A DNA stretch of 50,000 nucleotides, from NCBI GenBank assembly GCA_003282835.1, contig QBYL01000002.1:1-50000 (forward strand), written 5' to 3'. Under the pieces are notes generated by a model, which worked only from the letters and a program-made list of their open reading frames with translations, was not told the origin of the DNA and did no database searches. How positions within the stretch are numbered: position 1 is the first letter of the stretch; every line of letters begins with the position of its first letter. The stretch is from Pelagibacteraceae bacterium AG-325-J13. Its GTDB lineage: Bacteria > Pseudomonadota > Alphaproteobacteria > Pelagibacterales > Pelagibacteraceae. The translations under genes were made by a program, and so were the position numbers. Shown piece after piece: positions 9,277-19,558 of this stretch.

Positions 9277-10725
9277 TTAATTTCTCCAAAATGAGGGAAA
9301 AAATAAAACTAAAACAGCAAATAGTTCAAGTCTCCCTAGCAACATCCCAATTGACAAAATCCACTTCGACACGTCGGGTATATCTTTATAATTTCCATTA
9401 GGTCCAATCATATCTCCAAGTCCAGGTCCAACATTAGATATTGCACTAGCTGCTCCTGAAATAGCAGTAAGGAAATCTAATCCTGTAATTGTTAACAACA
9501 TTGAAATTATAAAAAATATAAAGAGAAATGAAAAAATAAAAATTATTACAGACTTAAAAAAATCATCAGTAATTTTTTGATTATTATATTTGGTTATAAT
9601 TATACTATTTGGGTAAATTAATTTTTTAATTTGATTTTTTAAAAAAATAATTAGCATTTGTAGTCTAAAAATTTTAATACCACACGCTGTTGACCCCGCA
9701 CAACCCCCAATAAACATTAAAAATAAAAAAAAGATTAAAGAAAATTTACCCCACAATCCAAAATCATCTGTGACGTATCCTGTTCCAGATAAAATAGAAA
9801 TAACATTAAAAGATGAAATTCTAATGTTATCAAAGATATTTTTTTCATAATTAATGAATAGTAAGTATATAAACATTATGATTACTGAAATTAAAATAAT
9901 ATAAATAAGGCCTTTAATTTGACTGTCTTCAATAAAAATCTTTTTGTTTCCTTGTAAGAATTTTAAATAGGAAATAAAAGGAATGCTCCCTAGAATAATG
10001 AAAATACTAGCAATGATTTCTATATTGGAGTTTTTAAAAAAACCAATTGACTCGTTATGAGTTGAAAACCCGCCAGTTGCTATTGTGGTCATGGCATGAG
10101 ATATACTATCAAATACAGACATTCCGAATAACCAATAGAAAAATCCACAAAATAAAGTCAATGCAAAATACGTAGATATAATAATTGTGGCAACCTCAAT
10201 AGTTCTGGGTAAAATCTTTTCTGTACTATCTGGACCTTCCATTTTGAATAATTGCATTCCCCCAACTTTCAATAACGGTAATACAGTTATAGCCATTACT
10301 ACTATTCCGATTCCACCAAGCCATTGCATTATTGCTCTCCACAACAAAATACTTTTTGGACTATTGTCTAAGTCAGTGATAATTGTTGCACCAGTGGTTG
10401 TTATTCCTGACATGCTTTCGAAAAAAGCTTCACTAAAAGAAAATTCTTTAGGCGATAGTAAAAATGGTAAACTTCCAAAAATTGCTACCATTACCCAAGC
10501 TAAAGTTGAAAACAAAAATGTTTGTCTCAAATTTAATCTAAATTCTTTCTCTAAGTTAGCAAGAATAAATAAAATTCCTACAAAAATAGTAATAAATGCA
10601 GATGATACAAAACTATGACTGTTCTCATTATATACTAATTGCATACTGTATGGAGCTAACATTGAAATTCCAAGGACAATAAGCAAAATACCAAGAATGA
10701 AGAAAACAGTTTTGTTTGCAATCAT
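9277..10725 (-). CDS. trkH: Trk-type potassium uptake protein TrkH
   Basis: Inner-membrane K+ channel/transporter subunit of 482 residues with four pore repeats. The selectivity-filter segments are visible in order: SGITTTGATII (near residue 107), TTIATGGFST, LSGTGYVTDDFG and ISNVGPGLGD. TrkH normally works with the cytoplasmic NAD-binding regulator TrkA, which is not in this window. It is the first gene of a three-gene minus-strand run with ampG and the NlpC/P60 gene, and is divergent from lysK across a 92-bp AT-rich spacer that must hold both promoters. Confidence 0.94.
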   Translation of the reverse strand: MIANKTVFFILGILLIVLGISMLAPYSMQLVYNENSHSFVSSAFITIFVGILFILANLEKEFRLNLRQTFLFSTLAWVMVAIFGSLPFLLSPKEFSFSEAFFESMSGITTTGATIITDLDNSPKSILLWRAIMQWLGGIGIVVMAITVLPLLKVGGMQLFKMEGPDSTEKILPRTIEVATIIISTYFALTLFCGFFYWLFGMSVFDSISHAMTTIATGGFSTHNESIGFFKNSNIEIIASIFIILGSIPFISYLKFLQGNKKIFIEDSQIKGLIYIILISVIIMFIYLLFINYEKNIFDNIRISSFNVISILSGTGYVTDDFGLWGKFSLIFFLFLMFIGGCAGSTACGIKIFRLQMLIIFLKNQIKKLIYPNSIIITKYNNQKITDDFFKSVIIFIFSFLFIFFIISMLLTITGLDFLTAISGAASAISNVGPGLGDMIGPNGNYKDIPDVSKWILSIGMLLGRLELFAVLVLFFPSFWRN

Positions 10726-10817
10726 AGAATTGAGATTATTTAAATAGTTACAAAATTCAACTTAATATCATGTAATTATATCTGTATTTTACGTATAAAA
10801 TTTAATAAACCATAGTT

Positions 10818-12380
10818 ATGCTTAATAACGACTTAATTCAATCAACTTCTTCCTGGCCGCTAGTGGAGATCAGAAAACTTTTGAAAGAAAGAAAAGATAT
10901 TATTAAAGCAAATAAAAGAATAATTTTTCAAACAGGATATGGACCAAGTGGGTTGCCTCACATTGGAACATTCGGAGAGGTTGCGAGAACATCAATGATG
11001 ATTAATGCATTGAATCATATTGAAAAAATTGACAGTGAGTTAATAACTTTTTCTGACGATATGGATGGATTGAGAAAAGTACCAGATAATATACCCAACG
11101 ATGAAATATTAAAAAATAACTTAGGTAAACCCCTAACTGATATTCCTGATCCATTTAAAAAATTCAAAAGTTTTGGAGAACATAATAATCAAATGCTAAT
11201 CGAATTTTTAAAAAAATTCAATTTTAGATTTAACTTTCAAAGTTCAACAGAAAATTACAAATCTGGTAAATTTAATAATTCATTAATGAGAGTTTTAGAA
11301 AAGTACGAAGATATTATGAATATTATTTTACCTACTTTAAGAGAAGAAAGACGAAAAACATATTGTCCTTTTTTACCAATTTGTCCAAAGACAGGAAAAG
11401 TGCTGGAGGTGCCTTTGGTTGAAATGAATAAAAAAGATGGAACAGTTATATTTAAAAGCAATAATGATAAGATAGAAACTAATATCTTAAATGGAAATTG
11501 TAAGTTACAATGGAAAGTTGATTGGGCAATGCGTTGGTTTACCTTTAACGTTGATTTTGAAATGTATGGTAAAGATTTGACAGAGAGTGCCATCTTATCA
11601 AATAAAATTTGTAAAACATTGGGAAAAAAACCTCCAAATGGTTTTGCGTATGAATTATTTTTAGATGAAAAAGGAGAAAAAATTTCAAAATCAAAAGGTA
11701 ATGGAATCTCAATTGAGGAATGGCTTAGATATGCTTCTCCAGAAAGTCTTGCATTATATATGTATCCAAATCCTAAGCGTGCAAAAAAACTTTATTCAGA
11801 TGTAGTTCCAAAAACTGTAGACGAGTATCTATCTTTGATAGAAAAATACCCAACCCAAGAAGATAAGCAAAAAATTCTAAATCCAGTTTGGCATATCCAT
11901 AACGGAAACCCCCCTGAAGAGCGAGTTATAATGTCTTTTTCAATGTTACTCAATTTGGCTGGCTCAAGTAACGCAAACAACAAGGAAATATTGTGGAAAT
12001 TTATAAACAGATTTCATAAGGACATTAGCCCTGAGAAACAACCGATACTTGATAACCTTACTGAGAACGCAATAAATTATTTTAAAGATAAAGTTGAACC
12101 AAATAAAAAGTTTAAAAAACCAAATGAGAAGGAAAAAAAAGCTTTAAGCAGCTTGATTGATAGACTAAATAAAACTGATGAGTCCTTGAGTCCTGAAGAA
12201 ATTCAAACTTTTGTTTATACCGTTGGCAAGGAAAATGGTTATGAAAAAAACCTTAGAGATTGGTTTAAATTAATATATGAAGTGGTATTTGGTGAAGAAA
12301 ATGGACCAAGAATGGGTTTTTTTATAAAATTTTTTGGACTTAAAGAGACAATTGCATTAATAAAAGAAAAAATAAATTAA
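10818..12380 (+). CDS. lysK: Lysyl-tRNA synthetase, class I
   Basis: Charges tRNA-Lys. Unlike the class II enzyme of most bacteria, this 520-residue protein is the class I type found in archaea and many alphaproteobacteria. It has a Rossmann catalytic core with the HIGH-type motif in GYGPSGLPHIGTFGE (residues about 41-55) and the KMSKS-type loop EKISKSKGN (about 287-295). The C-terminal part is helical and Lys-rich, as in the anticodon-binding cage. The next gene, pyrD, starts three bases after the stop, so the two are probably co-transcribed. Confidence 0.96.
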   Translation: MLNNDLIQSTSSWPLVEIRKLLKERKDIIKANKRIIFQTGYGPSGLPHIGTFGEVARTSMMINALNHIEKIDSELITFSDDMDGLRKVPDNIPNDEILKNNLGKPLTDIPDPFKKFKSFGEHNNQMLIEFLKKFNFRFNFQSSTENYKSGKFNNSLMRVLEKYEDIMNIILPTLREERRKTYCPFLPICPKTGKVLEVPLVEMNKKDGTVIFKSNNDKIETNILNGNCKLQWKVDWAMRWFTFNVDFEMYGKDLTESAILSNKICKTLGKKPPNGFAYELFLDEKGEKISKSKGNGISIEEWLRYASPESLALYMYPNPKRAKKLYSDVVPKTVDEYLSLIEKYPTQEDKQKILNPVWHIHNGNPPEERVIMSFSMLLNLAGSSNANNKEILWKFINRFHKDISPEKQPILDNLTENAINYFKDKVEPNKKFKKPNEKEKKALSSLIDRLNKTDESLSPEEIQTFVYTVGKENGYEKNLRDWFKLIYEVVFGEENGPRMGFFIKFFGLKETIALIKEKIN

Positions 12381-12383
12381 AAG

Positions 12384-13430
12384 ATGTTTTCTTTTTTAAG
12401 ACCGTACATATTTAATATCGATCCAGAAACAGCACATGATTTAGCTATCAAATCATTAAAATTTAACATTCTTCCAAAAGGCTTTTTTGATGTTAAAGAC
12501 GAGGAAGTTTTAGAGACTAAATTATTTGATAAAAAAATACCAAATCCCATTGGATTAGCAGCCGGATTTGATAAAAGTGCAGAGGTTTATAACTCTTTAT
12601 TTAAATTAGGTTTTGGATTTGTAGAAATTGGAACCGTGACTCCTAAAAAACAATTGGGAAACTTAAAACCAAGAATATTTCGTCTAGAAAAAGACCAGGC
12701 ATTAATAAATCGTTTAGGATTTAACAATCAAGGTTTAGAAATTATTTCCAGACGAATTTCTGAAAATATCCCACAAGGGTATTTAGGAGTAAACATAGGT
12801 CCTAATAAAGATACAGTGAATAAAGCTGAGGATTATTTTGTTTGTTTATCGAAACTTTATTCGCACGCAGATTATCTAACTATAAATATATCCTCACCCA
12901 ACACAGAAGGTCTCAGAGATTTTCATGACCATAAACAAATGGATAATTTGCTAATTGGAATTAATAAAATTAGAAAAGCAAAAAATATCAATAAATCAAT
13001 CGTAATCAAAATTTCCCCTGATATTGATGATAGTCAGATAAGTGGACTAATAGAATTGATAACGAAATATAATATTCAGGGTATAATTATTTCAAATACG
13101 ACCGACAGAAATAGAAGTAAATTAGAAGATAAGAATAAGAATGAAAAAGGTGGTTTATCTGGATTACCTTTAAAAGATATCTCTACAAATATGATAAAAA
13201 AATTCTACAAAGATACAAAAGGTAAAATAAAAATTTTTGGTGTGGGTGGAGTAGATTCTGGGAAAAGTGCCTTTGAAAAAATCACTGCAGGTGCAAATGT
13301 AATTCAATTATATACAGGTATGGTTTACAAAGGTCCAGGAGTTGTAAAAGAAATAAAATCAGAATTAATATCTATTATAAAAAAAGAAAATCTTAAAAAT
13401 ATTGAACAAGCGGTCGGAATTAATACTTGA
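12384..13430 (+). CDS. pyrD: Dihydroorotate dehydrogenase, class 2 (quinone)
   Basis: Membrane-associated flavoenzyme that oxidises dihydroorotate to orotate with quinone as acceptor, the fourth step of pyrimidine synthesis. At 348 residues it is the class 2 length. The amphipathic N-terminus (MFSFLRPYIFNIDPETAHDL) is the membrane/quinone segment. FMN and substrate motifs are NPIGLAAGFDKSAE (about 54-67), LTINISSPNTEGLR (about 165-178, with the class 2 catalytic Ser position) and IIISNTT (about 234). It starts three bases after lysK, with rpmB downstream. Confidence 0.96.
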   Translation: MFSFLRPYIFNIDPETAHDLAIKSLKFNILPKGFFDVKDEEVLETKLFDKKIPNPIGLAAGFDKSAEVYNSLFKLGFGFVEIGTVTPKKQLGNLKPRIFRLEKDQALINRLGFNNQGLEIISRRISENIPQGYLGVNIGPNKDTVNKAEDYFVCLSKLYSHADYLTINISSPNTEGLRDFHDHKQMDNLLIGINKIRKAKNINKSIVIKISPDIDDSQISGLIELITKYNIQGIIISNTTDRNRSKLEDKNKNEKGGLSGLPLKDISTNMIKKFYKDTKGKIKIFGVGGVDSGKSAFEKITAGANVIQLYTGMVYKGPGVVKEIKSELISIIKKENLKNIEQAVGINT

Positions 13431-13466
13431 CCAGCGTTATTTCAAGAACTATATAAAGAGGAAATT

Positions 13467-13745
13467 ATGTCTAAAAGATGCGAACTAACAGGAAAATCAC
13501 CTCTAAAGGGTCATAACGTAAGTCATGCGAAAAATAAGACTAAGAGAAGGTTCTTACCAAATTTAAAAAAAGTGTCGTTTAAAAGTGATATTTTAAAAAG
13601 AAATATCAAATTAAATGTTTCTAACTCAGCATTAAGGACTGTAGATTTTAAAGGCGGATTAGATAAATTTTTATTATCAGCAAAAACATCAAAACTTTCA
13701 AATAAAGTTAAAAAACTTAAAGCATCTATCAGCTCAAAAGCTTAA
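13467..13745 (+). CDS. rpmB: 50S ribosomal protein L28
   Basis: Large-subunit ribosomal protein of 92 residues. The N-terminus (MSKRCELTGKSPLKGHNVSH) and the following KTKRRFLPNLKKVSF are diagnostic of bL28. Only one N-terminal Cys of the zinc-ribbon form is present, so this is the zinc-free type. An AAGAGG Shine-Dalgarno lies about eight bases before the ATG, stronger than most starts here. The stop TAA overlaps the ATG of the next gene by one base. Confidence 0.97.
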   Translation: MSKRCELTGKSPLKGHNVSHAKNKTKRRFLPNLKKVSFKSDILKRNIKLNVSNSALRTVDFKGGLDKFLLSAKTSKLSNKVKKLKASISSKA

Positions 13746-14308
13746 TGAATTTATTCTATAAATTAGCACTTTTAATGGGAGCTATAGTTGTCTTGTCTAA
13801 CTATCTAGTTCAGTTTCCAATCAACTACATCGGGTTGAATGAAATTTTAACTTATGGCGCATTTAGTTATCCTATCACATTTTTAATTACTGACTTAGCT
13901 AACAGAGCGTATGGAGTACAGGTAGCGAGAAAAATTGTTTATATAGGATTTTTTATTGGAGTCCTTTTAACCTTAATAATCTCGACAAATTTTTCAGATT
14001 TAATTTCTATTAGAATAGCAATTGGATCTGGAGTAGCGTTTTTTATTGCTCAAAATTTAGATGTAAATATTTTTGATAAACTTAGGAAAAAATTGTGGTA
14101 CATAGCACCACTTACTTCTTCAGTAATAGGTTCAACAGTTGATACTTTTTTATTTTTTTCTATAGCTTTTTATGGAACAAATGTACCTTGGCTGACTTTA
14201 GCTGTTGGAGATTTGATTGTTAAATTATTTATAGCACTAACAATGCTGATACCGTTTAGACTTTTACTAACAAGCGTTAAAGAATTTTCTCAATTAAAAA
14301 GAAATTGA
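13745..14308 (+). CDS. yhhQ: Queuosine precursor transporter, YhhQ/DUF165 family
   Basis: Small inner-membrane protein of 187 residues with about six hydrophobic helices, in the VUT family that imports preQ0/preQ1 or related 7-deazaguanine precursors for tRNA queuosine synthesis. The family core YPITFLITDLANRAYGVQVARKIVYIG is present around residues 42-68, and a second conserved region VGDLIVKLFIALTMLIPFRLL near the C-terminus. It overlaps rpmB by one base. It ends one base before the stop of cobT on the opposite strand, so there is no room for a dedicated terminator. Confidence 0.9.
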   Translation: MNLFYKLALLMGAIVVLSNYLVQFPINYIGLNEILTYGAFSYPITFLITDLANRAYGVQVARKIVYIGFFIGVLLTLIISTNFSDLISIRIAIGSGVAFFIAQNLDVNIFDKLRKKLWYIAPLTSSVIGSTVDTFLFFSIAFYGTNVPWLTLAVGDLIVKLFIALTMLIPFRLLLTSVKEFSQLKRN

Positions 14309-14309
14309 A

Positions 14310-16106
14310 TTAGTGTAAAGTTTTTTTTCCTTTTTGAACAAAGAGGTCAGTAAGTTGATTTATCATTACATCTCCTAAGTCGTGTACATCAGTAATTTTA
14401 ATCGCTTGTTTATAATATCTCGTCACGTCGTGTCCAATCCCTATCGCCAAAAGCTCAATATCAGTTTTATTTTCAATCCATTTAACTGTATTTTTCAAAT
14501 TAGCCTCTAAATAGTCGCTAGAATTAGTCGACAATGTTGAGTCATCAACAGGCGCTCCATCAGATATAACCATTAATATTTTTCTTTCTTCTTTACGTTT
14601 AAACATCTTACCATATGCCCATTTCAAAGCTTCTCCATCAATATTTTCTTTTAACAAACCTTCTTTGAGCATTAGACCCATATTATTTTTACCCTGCCTC
14701 CAAGGAGTATCAGCCGATTTATAAATAATATGTCTCAGATCATTAAGTCTACCTGGTATACTTGGTTTATTATTTTTCATCCATTTTTCTCTAGAAGACC
14801 CACCTTTCCAATGTTTTGTTGTAAATCCTAAAATTTCAACTTTGACTGAACATCGTTCCAAAGTCCTAGATAAGATGTCAGCACAAATTGCTGCTACGGA
14901 TATTGGTTTACCTCTCATTGAACCTGAGTTATCAATTAAAATGGTAACTAAAGTATCTTTAAATTCAATATCTTTTTCTTTTTTGAAAGACAATGAATTA
15001 AATGGATCCATAATTATTCTTGGTAATTTAGATGTATCAAGCAAACCCTCCTCTAAATCAAAATTCCAAGATCTATTTTGTTTTGCTAAAAGTTTTCTTT
15101 GGAGTTTATTCGCCAATTTAGAAATAAAATTTTTTAATTGAAGAAGTTGTTGATCTAAATTTTTTCTTAATCTATTTAATTCTTCTTCGCTCTCTAAGTT
15201 TTCAGCTTTAATAATTTCATCAAATTCTTCTGTGTAAACTTTGTATTTTGAGTCTCCTAAATTATTTTTTATATTTTTTCTAAAATCTTTCTTAGAATTA
15301 TCTTCGATTTGGATTTCCTCTCCGTCTTGATCAGATTCTTTAGTCTGTTGTTCTAAATCTGGAACACCGGACTCAATTGACATTTCTTGTTGCTCCTGCT
15401 CCTGCTTATCAGTTTTCTGTTCTTGATTTTGAGGTTTTTGTGGCTTTTCATCTTTGTTTTCCTCATTCTTTTTTTCGTCATCCTTTAATGACTCATCAAG
15501 ATTCATTTTGGATATTAGACTGGAAATTAAAGAATTATATTTTTTTTGATCAATAGTTAGATTATTTAATTCTTTTATCTTATTTTTAAAATTTTCATTT
15601 AAATCTTTTTTATATATTTTTAACCTCTTATTTAAATCTTTATTATTTTTAAAATTAAAGAAATTTTCCCTTAAAAAATTTTCAAATGACTCAGTAATTT
15701 TATCCTCACTACTTTTTAAATCTAATGAATTTAATCTTTCTTCGTAATATTGTTGAATATTATTTTTTACTCCAATAAATTTATCTGAACCCAATTTTTC
15801 GTATCTAATTTTCTCTGCTATTTTATAAAGTTTTTTTGAAATATTACCTTTCGGTTCATATAACTTGTAAGTCTTTAAATTACTGAATCTTATTTTGAGA
15901 GATTCAGAGTCTGCCAACGCTCTAATTTGTTTGAAATTTACCTTGTTATCTATTTTTTCAATATCGGGAAGTCTAATTGTATTTTTTTTGATTTTTGTAT
16001 TTTGATTTCCAAAAATTATCTCGATATTTTCAGAATTCGATAAAGATTTTACAGTTGAACCGATAGCTGTTTTAAAGTGTTCTAATGTTTCAGTTTTTTT
16101 TTCCAC
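14310..16106 (-). CDS. cobT: CobT-like cobaltochelatase subunit (VWA domain)
   Basis: VWA-domain partner of the AAA+ protein CobS. In cobalamin-making bacteria CobT, CobS and CobN insert cobalt into hydrogenobyrinate diamide. This one is 598 residues: an N-terminal helical domain, a very acidic Lys/Gln/Glu-rich linker at about 209-275, and a C-terminal VWA domain whose MIDAS motif IDNSGSM is near residue 392. It starts with GTG and follows cobS after five bases. No other cobalamin gene is in the window, and SAR11 is not known to make cobalamin, so it may assist another metal or protein substrate. Confidence 0.93.
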   Translation of the reverse strand: MEKKTETLEHFKTAIGSTVKSLSNSENIEIIFGNQNTKIKKNTIRLPDIEKIDNKVNFKQIRALADSESLKIRFSNLKTYKLYEPKGNISKKLYKIAEKIRYEKLGSDKFIGVKNNIQQYYEERLNSLDLKSSEDKITESFENFLRENFFNFKNNKDLNKRLKIYKKDLNENFKNKIKELNNLTIDQKKYNSLISSLISKMNLDESLKDDEKKNEENKDEKPQKPQNQEQKTDKQEQEQQEMSIESGVPDLEQQTKESDQDGEEIQIEDNSKKDFRKNIKNNLGDSKYKVYTEEFDEIIKAENLESEEELNRLRKNLDQQLLQLKNFISKLANKLQRKLLAKQNRSWNFDLEEGLLDTSKLPRIIMDPFNSLSFKKEKDIEFKDTLVTILIDNSGSMRGKPISVAAICADILSRTLERCSVKVEILGFTTKHWKGGSSREKWMKNNKPSIPGRLNDLRHIIYKSADTPWRQGKNNMGLMLKEGLLKENIDGEALKWAYGKMFKRKEERKILMVISDGAPVDDSTLSTNSSDYLEANLKNTVKWIENKTDIELLAIGIGHDVTRYYKQAIKITDVHDLGDVMINQLTDLFVQKGKKTLH

Positions 16107-16111
16107 TTTTT

Positions 16112-17089
16112 TTACAAAGTAACATTTATAGAGGACTCAGGGAGATCTTCACCAAAGCATCTTTGGTAGTACTCTGAGATAATTTTTTTTTCTAAGTCAT
16201 CACATTTATTTAAAAATGTTAATCTAAAGGCATAACCTTTGTCTTTAAAAATAGATGTATTTTCTGCCCAGTGCATTACAGTTCTAGGACTCATGACAGT
16301 TGATATATCTCCGTTCATAAATCCTTTTCTAGTTAAATCAGCAACTTTAATCATATTTGATAAAATTTCTTTTCCCTCTTTATTATTAAAACTTTTATTT
16401 TTTACTAAAATAATTTCTAATTCTTTTTCGAATGGTAGATAATTTAAAGTAGAAACAATATTCCACCTGTCCATTTGACCTTGGTTTATTTGTTGTGTGC
16501 CGTGATAAAGACCTGATGTATCTCCAAGACCTACTGTATTAGTTGTAGCAAAAATTCTAAAAAAATCATGTTGTTCTAAAACTTTATTTTTATCTAGCAA
16601 AGTAAAGTTACCTTCACTTTCTAAAACTCGTTGTATAACGAACATTACATCTGGTCTTCCTGCATCGTATTCATCAAAAACTAATGCAATAGGATTTTGT
16701 ATGGACCACGGTAGTATTCCCTCTTTAAACTCGGTGATTTGTTTATTGTCTTTTAAAACAATTGCGTCTTTACCTATCAAATCTATTCTACTTATATGGC
16801 TATCTAAATTTACTCTCACGCAAGGCCAATTTAATCTCGCAGCAACTTGTTCTATGTGAGTAGACTTACCTGTTCCATGATATCCTTGTATCAAAACTCT
16901 TTTATTGAAAGAAAAACCAGCAAGTATTGCCAAAGTTGTGTCTTTATCAAATTTATAATCGGCGTCAATTTTTGGCACGTACTCATTTTTCTTAGAAAAT
17001 GCATTAATTTGCATTTCACTGTCTATACCAAATGTTTGTTTAACAGAGATCTTTATATCAGGTTTAGTTAAAAATTGTTCAGTACTCAT
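16112..17089 (-). CDS. cobS: CobS-like cobaltochelatase AAA+ subunit
   Basis: MoxR-like AAA+ ATPase of 325 residues that forms a ring with CobT. Walker A is GYHGTGKST (about residues 69-77), Walker B is ALVFDEYD (about 137-144), and an ATTNTVG sensor-1 segment follows. The N-terminus (VKQTFGID) matches CobS proteins. The ATG overlaps the stop of the J-domain gene by four bases, and cobT follows after five bases, so the three genes form one minus-strand unit. Confidence 0.94.
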   Translation of the reverse strand: MSTEQFLTKPDIKISVKQTFGIDSEMQINAFSKKNEYVPKIDADYKFDKDTTLAILAGFSFNKRVLIQGYHGTGKSTHIEQVAARLNWPCVRVNLDSHISRIDLIGKDAIVLKDNKQITEFKEGILPWSIQNPIALVFDEYDAGRPDVMFVIQRVLESEGNFTLLDKNKVLEQHDFFRIFATTNTVGLGDTSGLYHGTQQINQGQMDRWNIVSTLNYLPFEKELEIILVKNKSFNNKEGKEILSNMIKVADLTRKGFMNGDISTVMSPRTVMHWAENTSIFKDKGYAFRLTFLNKCDDLEKKIISEYYQRCFGEDLPESSINVTL

Positions 17090-17601
17090 TTTTTTCCCAA
17101 CGTTTTTTTTAATTGACTATATGCAAGTGTTATTTTCTTTAGTTTATCTTCAAATTTTTTATTACCTTGGTTTTTATCAGGATGGTATTTTTTAACAAGA
17201 GTTTTAAATTTTAAATGAATTTCCTCCCATTTTGCCGCATCATTTAGATCCATAACCTCTAGGGCATCTTTATCTGTTTGGGATAGTTTTGTTTTTTTGA
17301 ATTCTTTAAAATTAGAACTTTTGAAGATATTAAGTTTGTCATCAAGTGCATTATTCCACAATATACTAAAAAAATTGTCCGAAGATCCGAAATTTTTGGT
17401 TGATTTATGCCATGTTAAATCAGATTTTATAAAAAACTCAATTTCGTGGTCATTCATATTTTCGAAATAGTTCCAATTTTTGTTGAAAATTTTAATATGT
17501 TGAAGGCATAACAGCCTAAACTTTTTGCTATTATCTTTTTCGATAGGCGCTTTATAGGAACCAATTTCTTTACAATTTTCCCAATCACAGATTGTTTTCA
17601 T
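17086..17601 (-). CDS. J-domain protein with N-terminal Cys/His cluster
   Basis: A 171-residue co-chaperone-like protein. The J domain is C-terminal (about 112-171) with the catalytic HPD at residues 140-142. The N-terminal region has C5, C10, C32 and H35 spaced like a small zinc site (CDWENC, later CLQH), then a KNWNYFENM segment. This architecture is the reverse of DnaJ itself and matches an alphaproteobacterial family typically found by cobS from memory. It is the first gene of the J-domain-cobS-cobT unit and may recruit Hsp70 to CobST assembly; that is inference. It is divergent from bolA across 34 bp. Confidence 0.87.
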   Translation of the reverse strand: MKTICDWENCKEIGSYKAPIEKDNSKKFRLLCLQHIKIFNKNWNYFENMNDHEIEFFIKSDLTWHKSTKNFGSSDNFFSILWNNALDDKLNIFKSSNFKEFKKTKLSQTDKDALEVMDLNDAAKWEEIHLKFKTLVKKYHPDKNQGNKKFEDKLKKITLAYSQLKKTLGKK

Positions 17602-17635
17602 ATCAATTATATTTCTATATATTAAATTTACTTAA

Positions 17636-17890
17636 ATGGAAAATTATTTTAAAGAGATTGAAAAAAAACTAGAGAAAAAAATTAAATTTGAAAAATTAGA
17701 AATTATTGATAATTCTAATAAACATCGTGGTCATAAATTTTTCTCTGAAGATAGATATCACCTCCATCTAAAGATAAAATCAATATATTTAAAATCTATT
17801 TCTAGAATAAACGCCCAGAAAATAATTATGAATATTTTAAAAGAGGATTTAAAAAATAAAATTCATGCTTTGGAAATTAGTATTGAGTAA
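17636..17890 (+). CDS. bolA: BolA family protein
   Basis: Small 84-residue BolA/IbaG-type protein, usually a partner of monothiol glutaredoxins in Fe-S and iron regulation. Family positions visible are NSNKHRGHKFF (about 26-36), HLHLKIKSIYLKSISRINAQKII, and a C-terminal KIHALEI (about 76-82). It is divergent from the J-domain gene with 34 bp between the starts. Its 3' end overlaps the 3' end of aroB on the other strand by 14 bases. Confidence 0.9.
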   Translation: MENYFKEIEKKLEKKIKFEKLEIIDNSNKHRGHKFFSEDRYHLHLKIKSIYLKSISRINAQKIIMNILKEDLKNKIHALEISIE

Positions 17891-18989
17891 TTTTTTTAAT
17901 ATCTTTTTTAAAACTAGTTAAGGTTATTTTATAATTATTTGGTTTTGTAGTTTGACCAATTCTCTTAAGTAGTATAAAATTAATTTTTTCATCATTATTT
18001 TTTTTATCATTTTTTAAAAAGGGGACTAAATTTAATATTTGCCTAAAATTGTTATATTTTTTGTATGTATAATCTAAATTATTTTCTTTATATATATTTA
18101 AAATATCTTCTAAAGTTTTTTTACTACATGTTTTTTTAACAATTGACAACTTCGTAGCAAGTATCATTCCAGCTAAAACAGCTTCACCGTGAGTAAAAGA
18201 TTTGGAGTAGTTATTTTTTACTTCTATGGCGTGAGCAAATGTATGACCAAAATTTAAGATCATTCTTAAATTCTTTTCATTTACATCCTTATTAACAACA
18301 TGTAATTTTATTTTACAACTTTTTTTAATTGCATAAATTAAATTTTTTGCTTTTTTTGATAATATGAATTTAGTATTGCTTTTTAACCAATTAAAAAATT
18401 TTGTATCTTTTATTATTGCATGTTTTAAAATTTCTGCATATCCACTTACCATTTCTTTTCTTTTAAGACTTTTTAGAAAGTAAGTGTCACTTATTACAAA
18501 TTTTGGTTGAGAGAAAGTACCAATTAAATTTTTACCATGTGGAGAGTTTACGCCGGTTTTCCCTCCAACTGCTGCATCAACTTGTGCTAACAAAGTAGTT
18601 GGAATGCTTACATAATTTATCCCCCTTTTAAAAATACTTGCAACGAAGCCAGACAAATCACCTGTAATACCACCACCAATCCCAATAATTATATCAGATC
18701 TATGAAAATTATTTGATAATAGTTTGTTTAAAATTGAAGATACAGATTTTATAGATTTTGTTTTTTCATTAGCATCAAAATTAATAATTGTTAATTCATA
18801 TTTTTTAACCTTATTAATCAGTGTCTTTTTGAATTTGTTTGGAATATTTTTATCAAATATTAATGCAATCTTATTTGCGCCAGGACACAACAATTTTAAT
18901 TTAGAAGGTAAAATTTTTAAAATTTTTTCACCAATGTAGATGGAATAATTCTTTTCTTTATTTTTAAATTCTATCTTTTGAAGTTTCAT
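17877..18989 (-). CDS. aroB: 3-dehydroquinate synthase
   Basis: NAD- and metal-dependent enzyme of the shikimate pathway converting DAHP to 3-dehydroquinate. At 370 residues it matches the family. The nucleotide-binding segment GIGGGITGDLSGFVAS, the ISIPTTLLAQVDAAVGGKTGVN stretch (which is interrupted by no gaps) and the metal-ligand region LNFGHTFAHAIE are clear. It overlaps aroK by 26 bases, with aroK upstream, and converges on bolA with a 14-base overlap. Confidence 0.96.
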   Translation of the reverse strand: MKLQKIEFKNKEKNYSIYIGEKILKILPSKLKLLCPGANKIALIFDKNIPNKFKKTLINKVKKYELTIINFDANEKTKSIKSVSSILNKLLSNNFHRSDIIIGIGGGITGDLSGFVASIFKRGINYVSIPTTLLAQVDAAVGGKTGVNSPHGKNLIGTFSQPKFVISDTYFLKSLKRKEMVSGYAEILKHAIIKDTKFFNWLKSNTKFILSKKAKNLIYAIKKSCKIKLHVVNKDVNEKNLRMILNFGHTFAHAIEVKNNYSKSFTHGEAVLAGMILATKLSIVKKTCSKKTLEDILNIYKENNLDYTYKKYNNFRQILNLVPFLKNDKKNNDEKINFILLKRIGQTTKPNNYKITLTSFKKDIKKITQY

Positions 18990-19497
18990 ACAATTTTATA
19001 ATCTTGTTTGTAATTTCATCAATATCTAATGCATTGCACTTTATTTTATAATTAGCTTCATTATAAAATTTCTTTCTATCTGAGTAAATTTTATTTACAG
19101 TTTCCTCTAAATTATTTTGTGATAATAAAGGTCTTTTATTAACATTTTTAAGTCTTTTTAAAAGAAATTTTGTATCTAAATCTAACCAAAAACTTATACT
19201 TTTGTTTTTAACCTCTTTTCTAACTACGCTGTTAACAATTGAACCTCCACCTAAAGCTAATACAATTTTATTTTTTTTTAGCTCCTCTATAGTGATTCTT
19301 TTCTCCAATTTTCGAAAATAGTTTTCACCTTTTTTCTGAAAAATATCTTTTATTTTGCTTTTTTCTTTTTCTTGAATAACCCTGTCAATATCTACAAATT
19401 TGAGTTTTAGCTTTTGAGCAAGCTTTTTGCCTATAGTCGATTTACCAACACCCATCATTCCAGTTAATACAAGGTTTTTTTCCAATAATCTTACCAA
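18964..19497 (-). CDS. aroK: Shikimate kinase
   Basis: Phosphorylates shikimate at O3, the fifth step of chorismate synthesis; 177 residues. The P-loop GMMGVGKST is at residues 13-21. The shikimate-binding FVDIDRVIQ, the ALGGGSI motif and an RPLLS lid follow. The start given is a TTG at 19497; no in-frame ATG exists before the P-loop back to an upstream stop at 19540-19542, so a non-ATG start is required. The aroK-aroB order with overlap is the common proteobacterial arrangement. Confidence 0.94.
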   Translation of the reverse strand: MVRLLEKNLVLTGMMGVGKSTIGKKLAQKLKLKFVDIDRVIQEKEKSKIKDIFQKKGENYFRKLEKRITIEELKKNKIVLALGGGSIVNSVVRKEVKNKSISFWLDLDTKFLLKRLKNVNKRPLLSQNNLEETVNKIYSDRKKFYNEANYKIKCNALDIDEITNKIIKLYETSKDRI

Positions 19498-19558
19498 TTT
19501 TAAATTTGATTTATCACAAATATGTCTTATTTTTTGAGTTTAAATATATTTTTTAACT

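Noticed and set aside
10187-10618. 143-codon + strand frame opposite trkH
   Set aside because: It lies wholly inside trkH, whose selectivity-filter motifs are unambiguous, and its translation has no recognisable features.
14842-15141. 99-codon + strand frame opposite cobT
   Set aside because: Mirror of the VWA/MIDAS coding region of cobT; no start signals or family resemblance.
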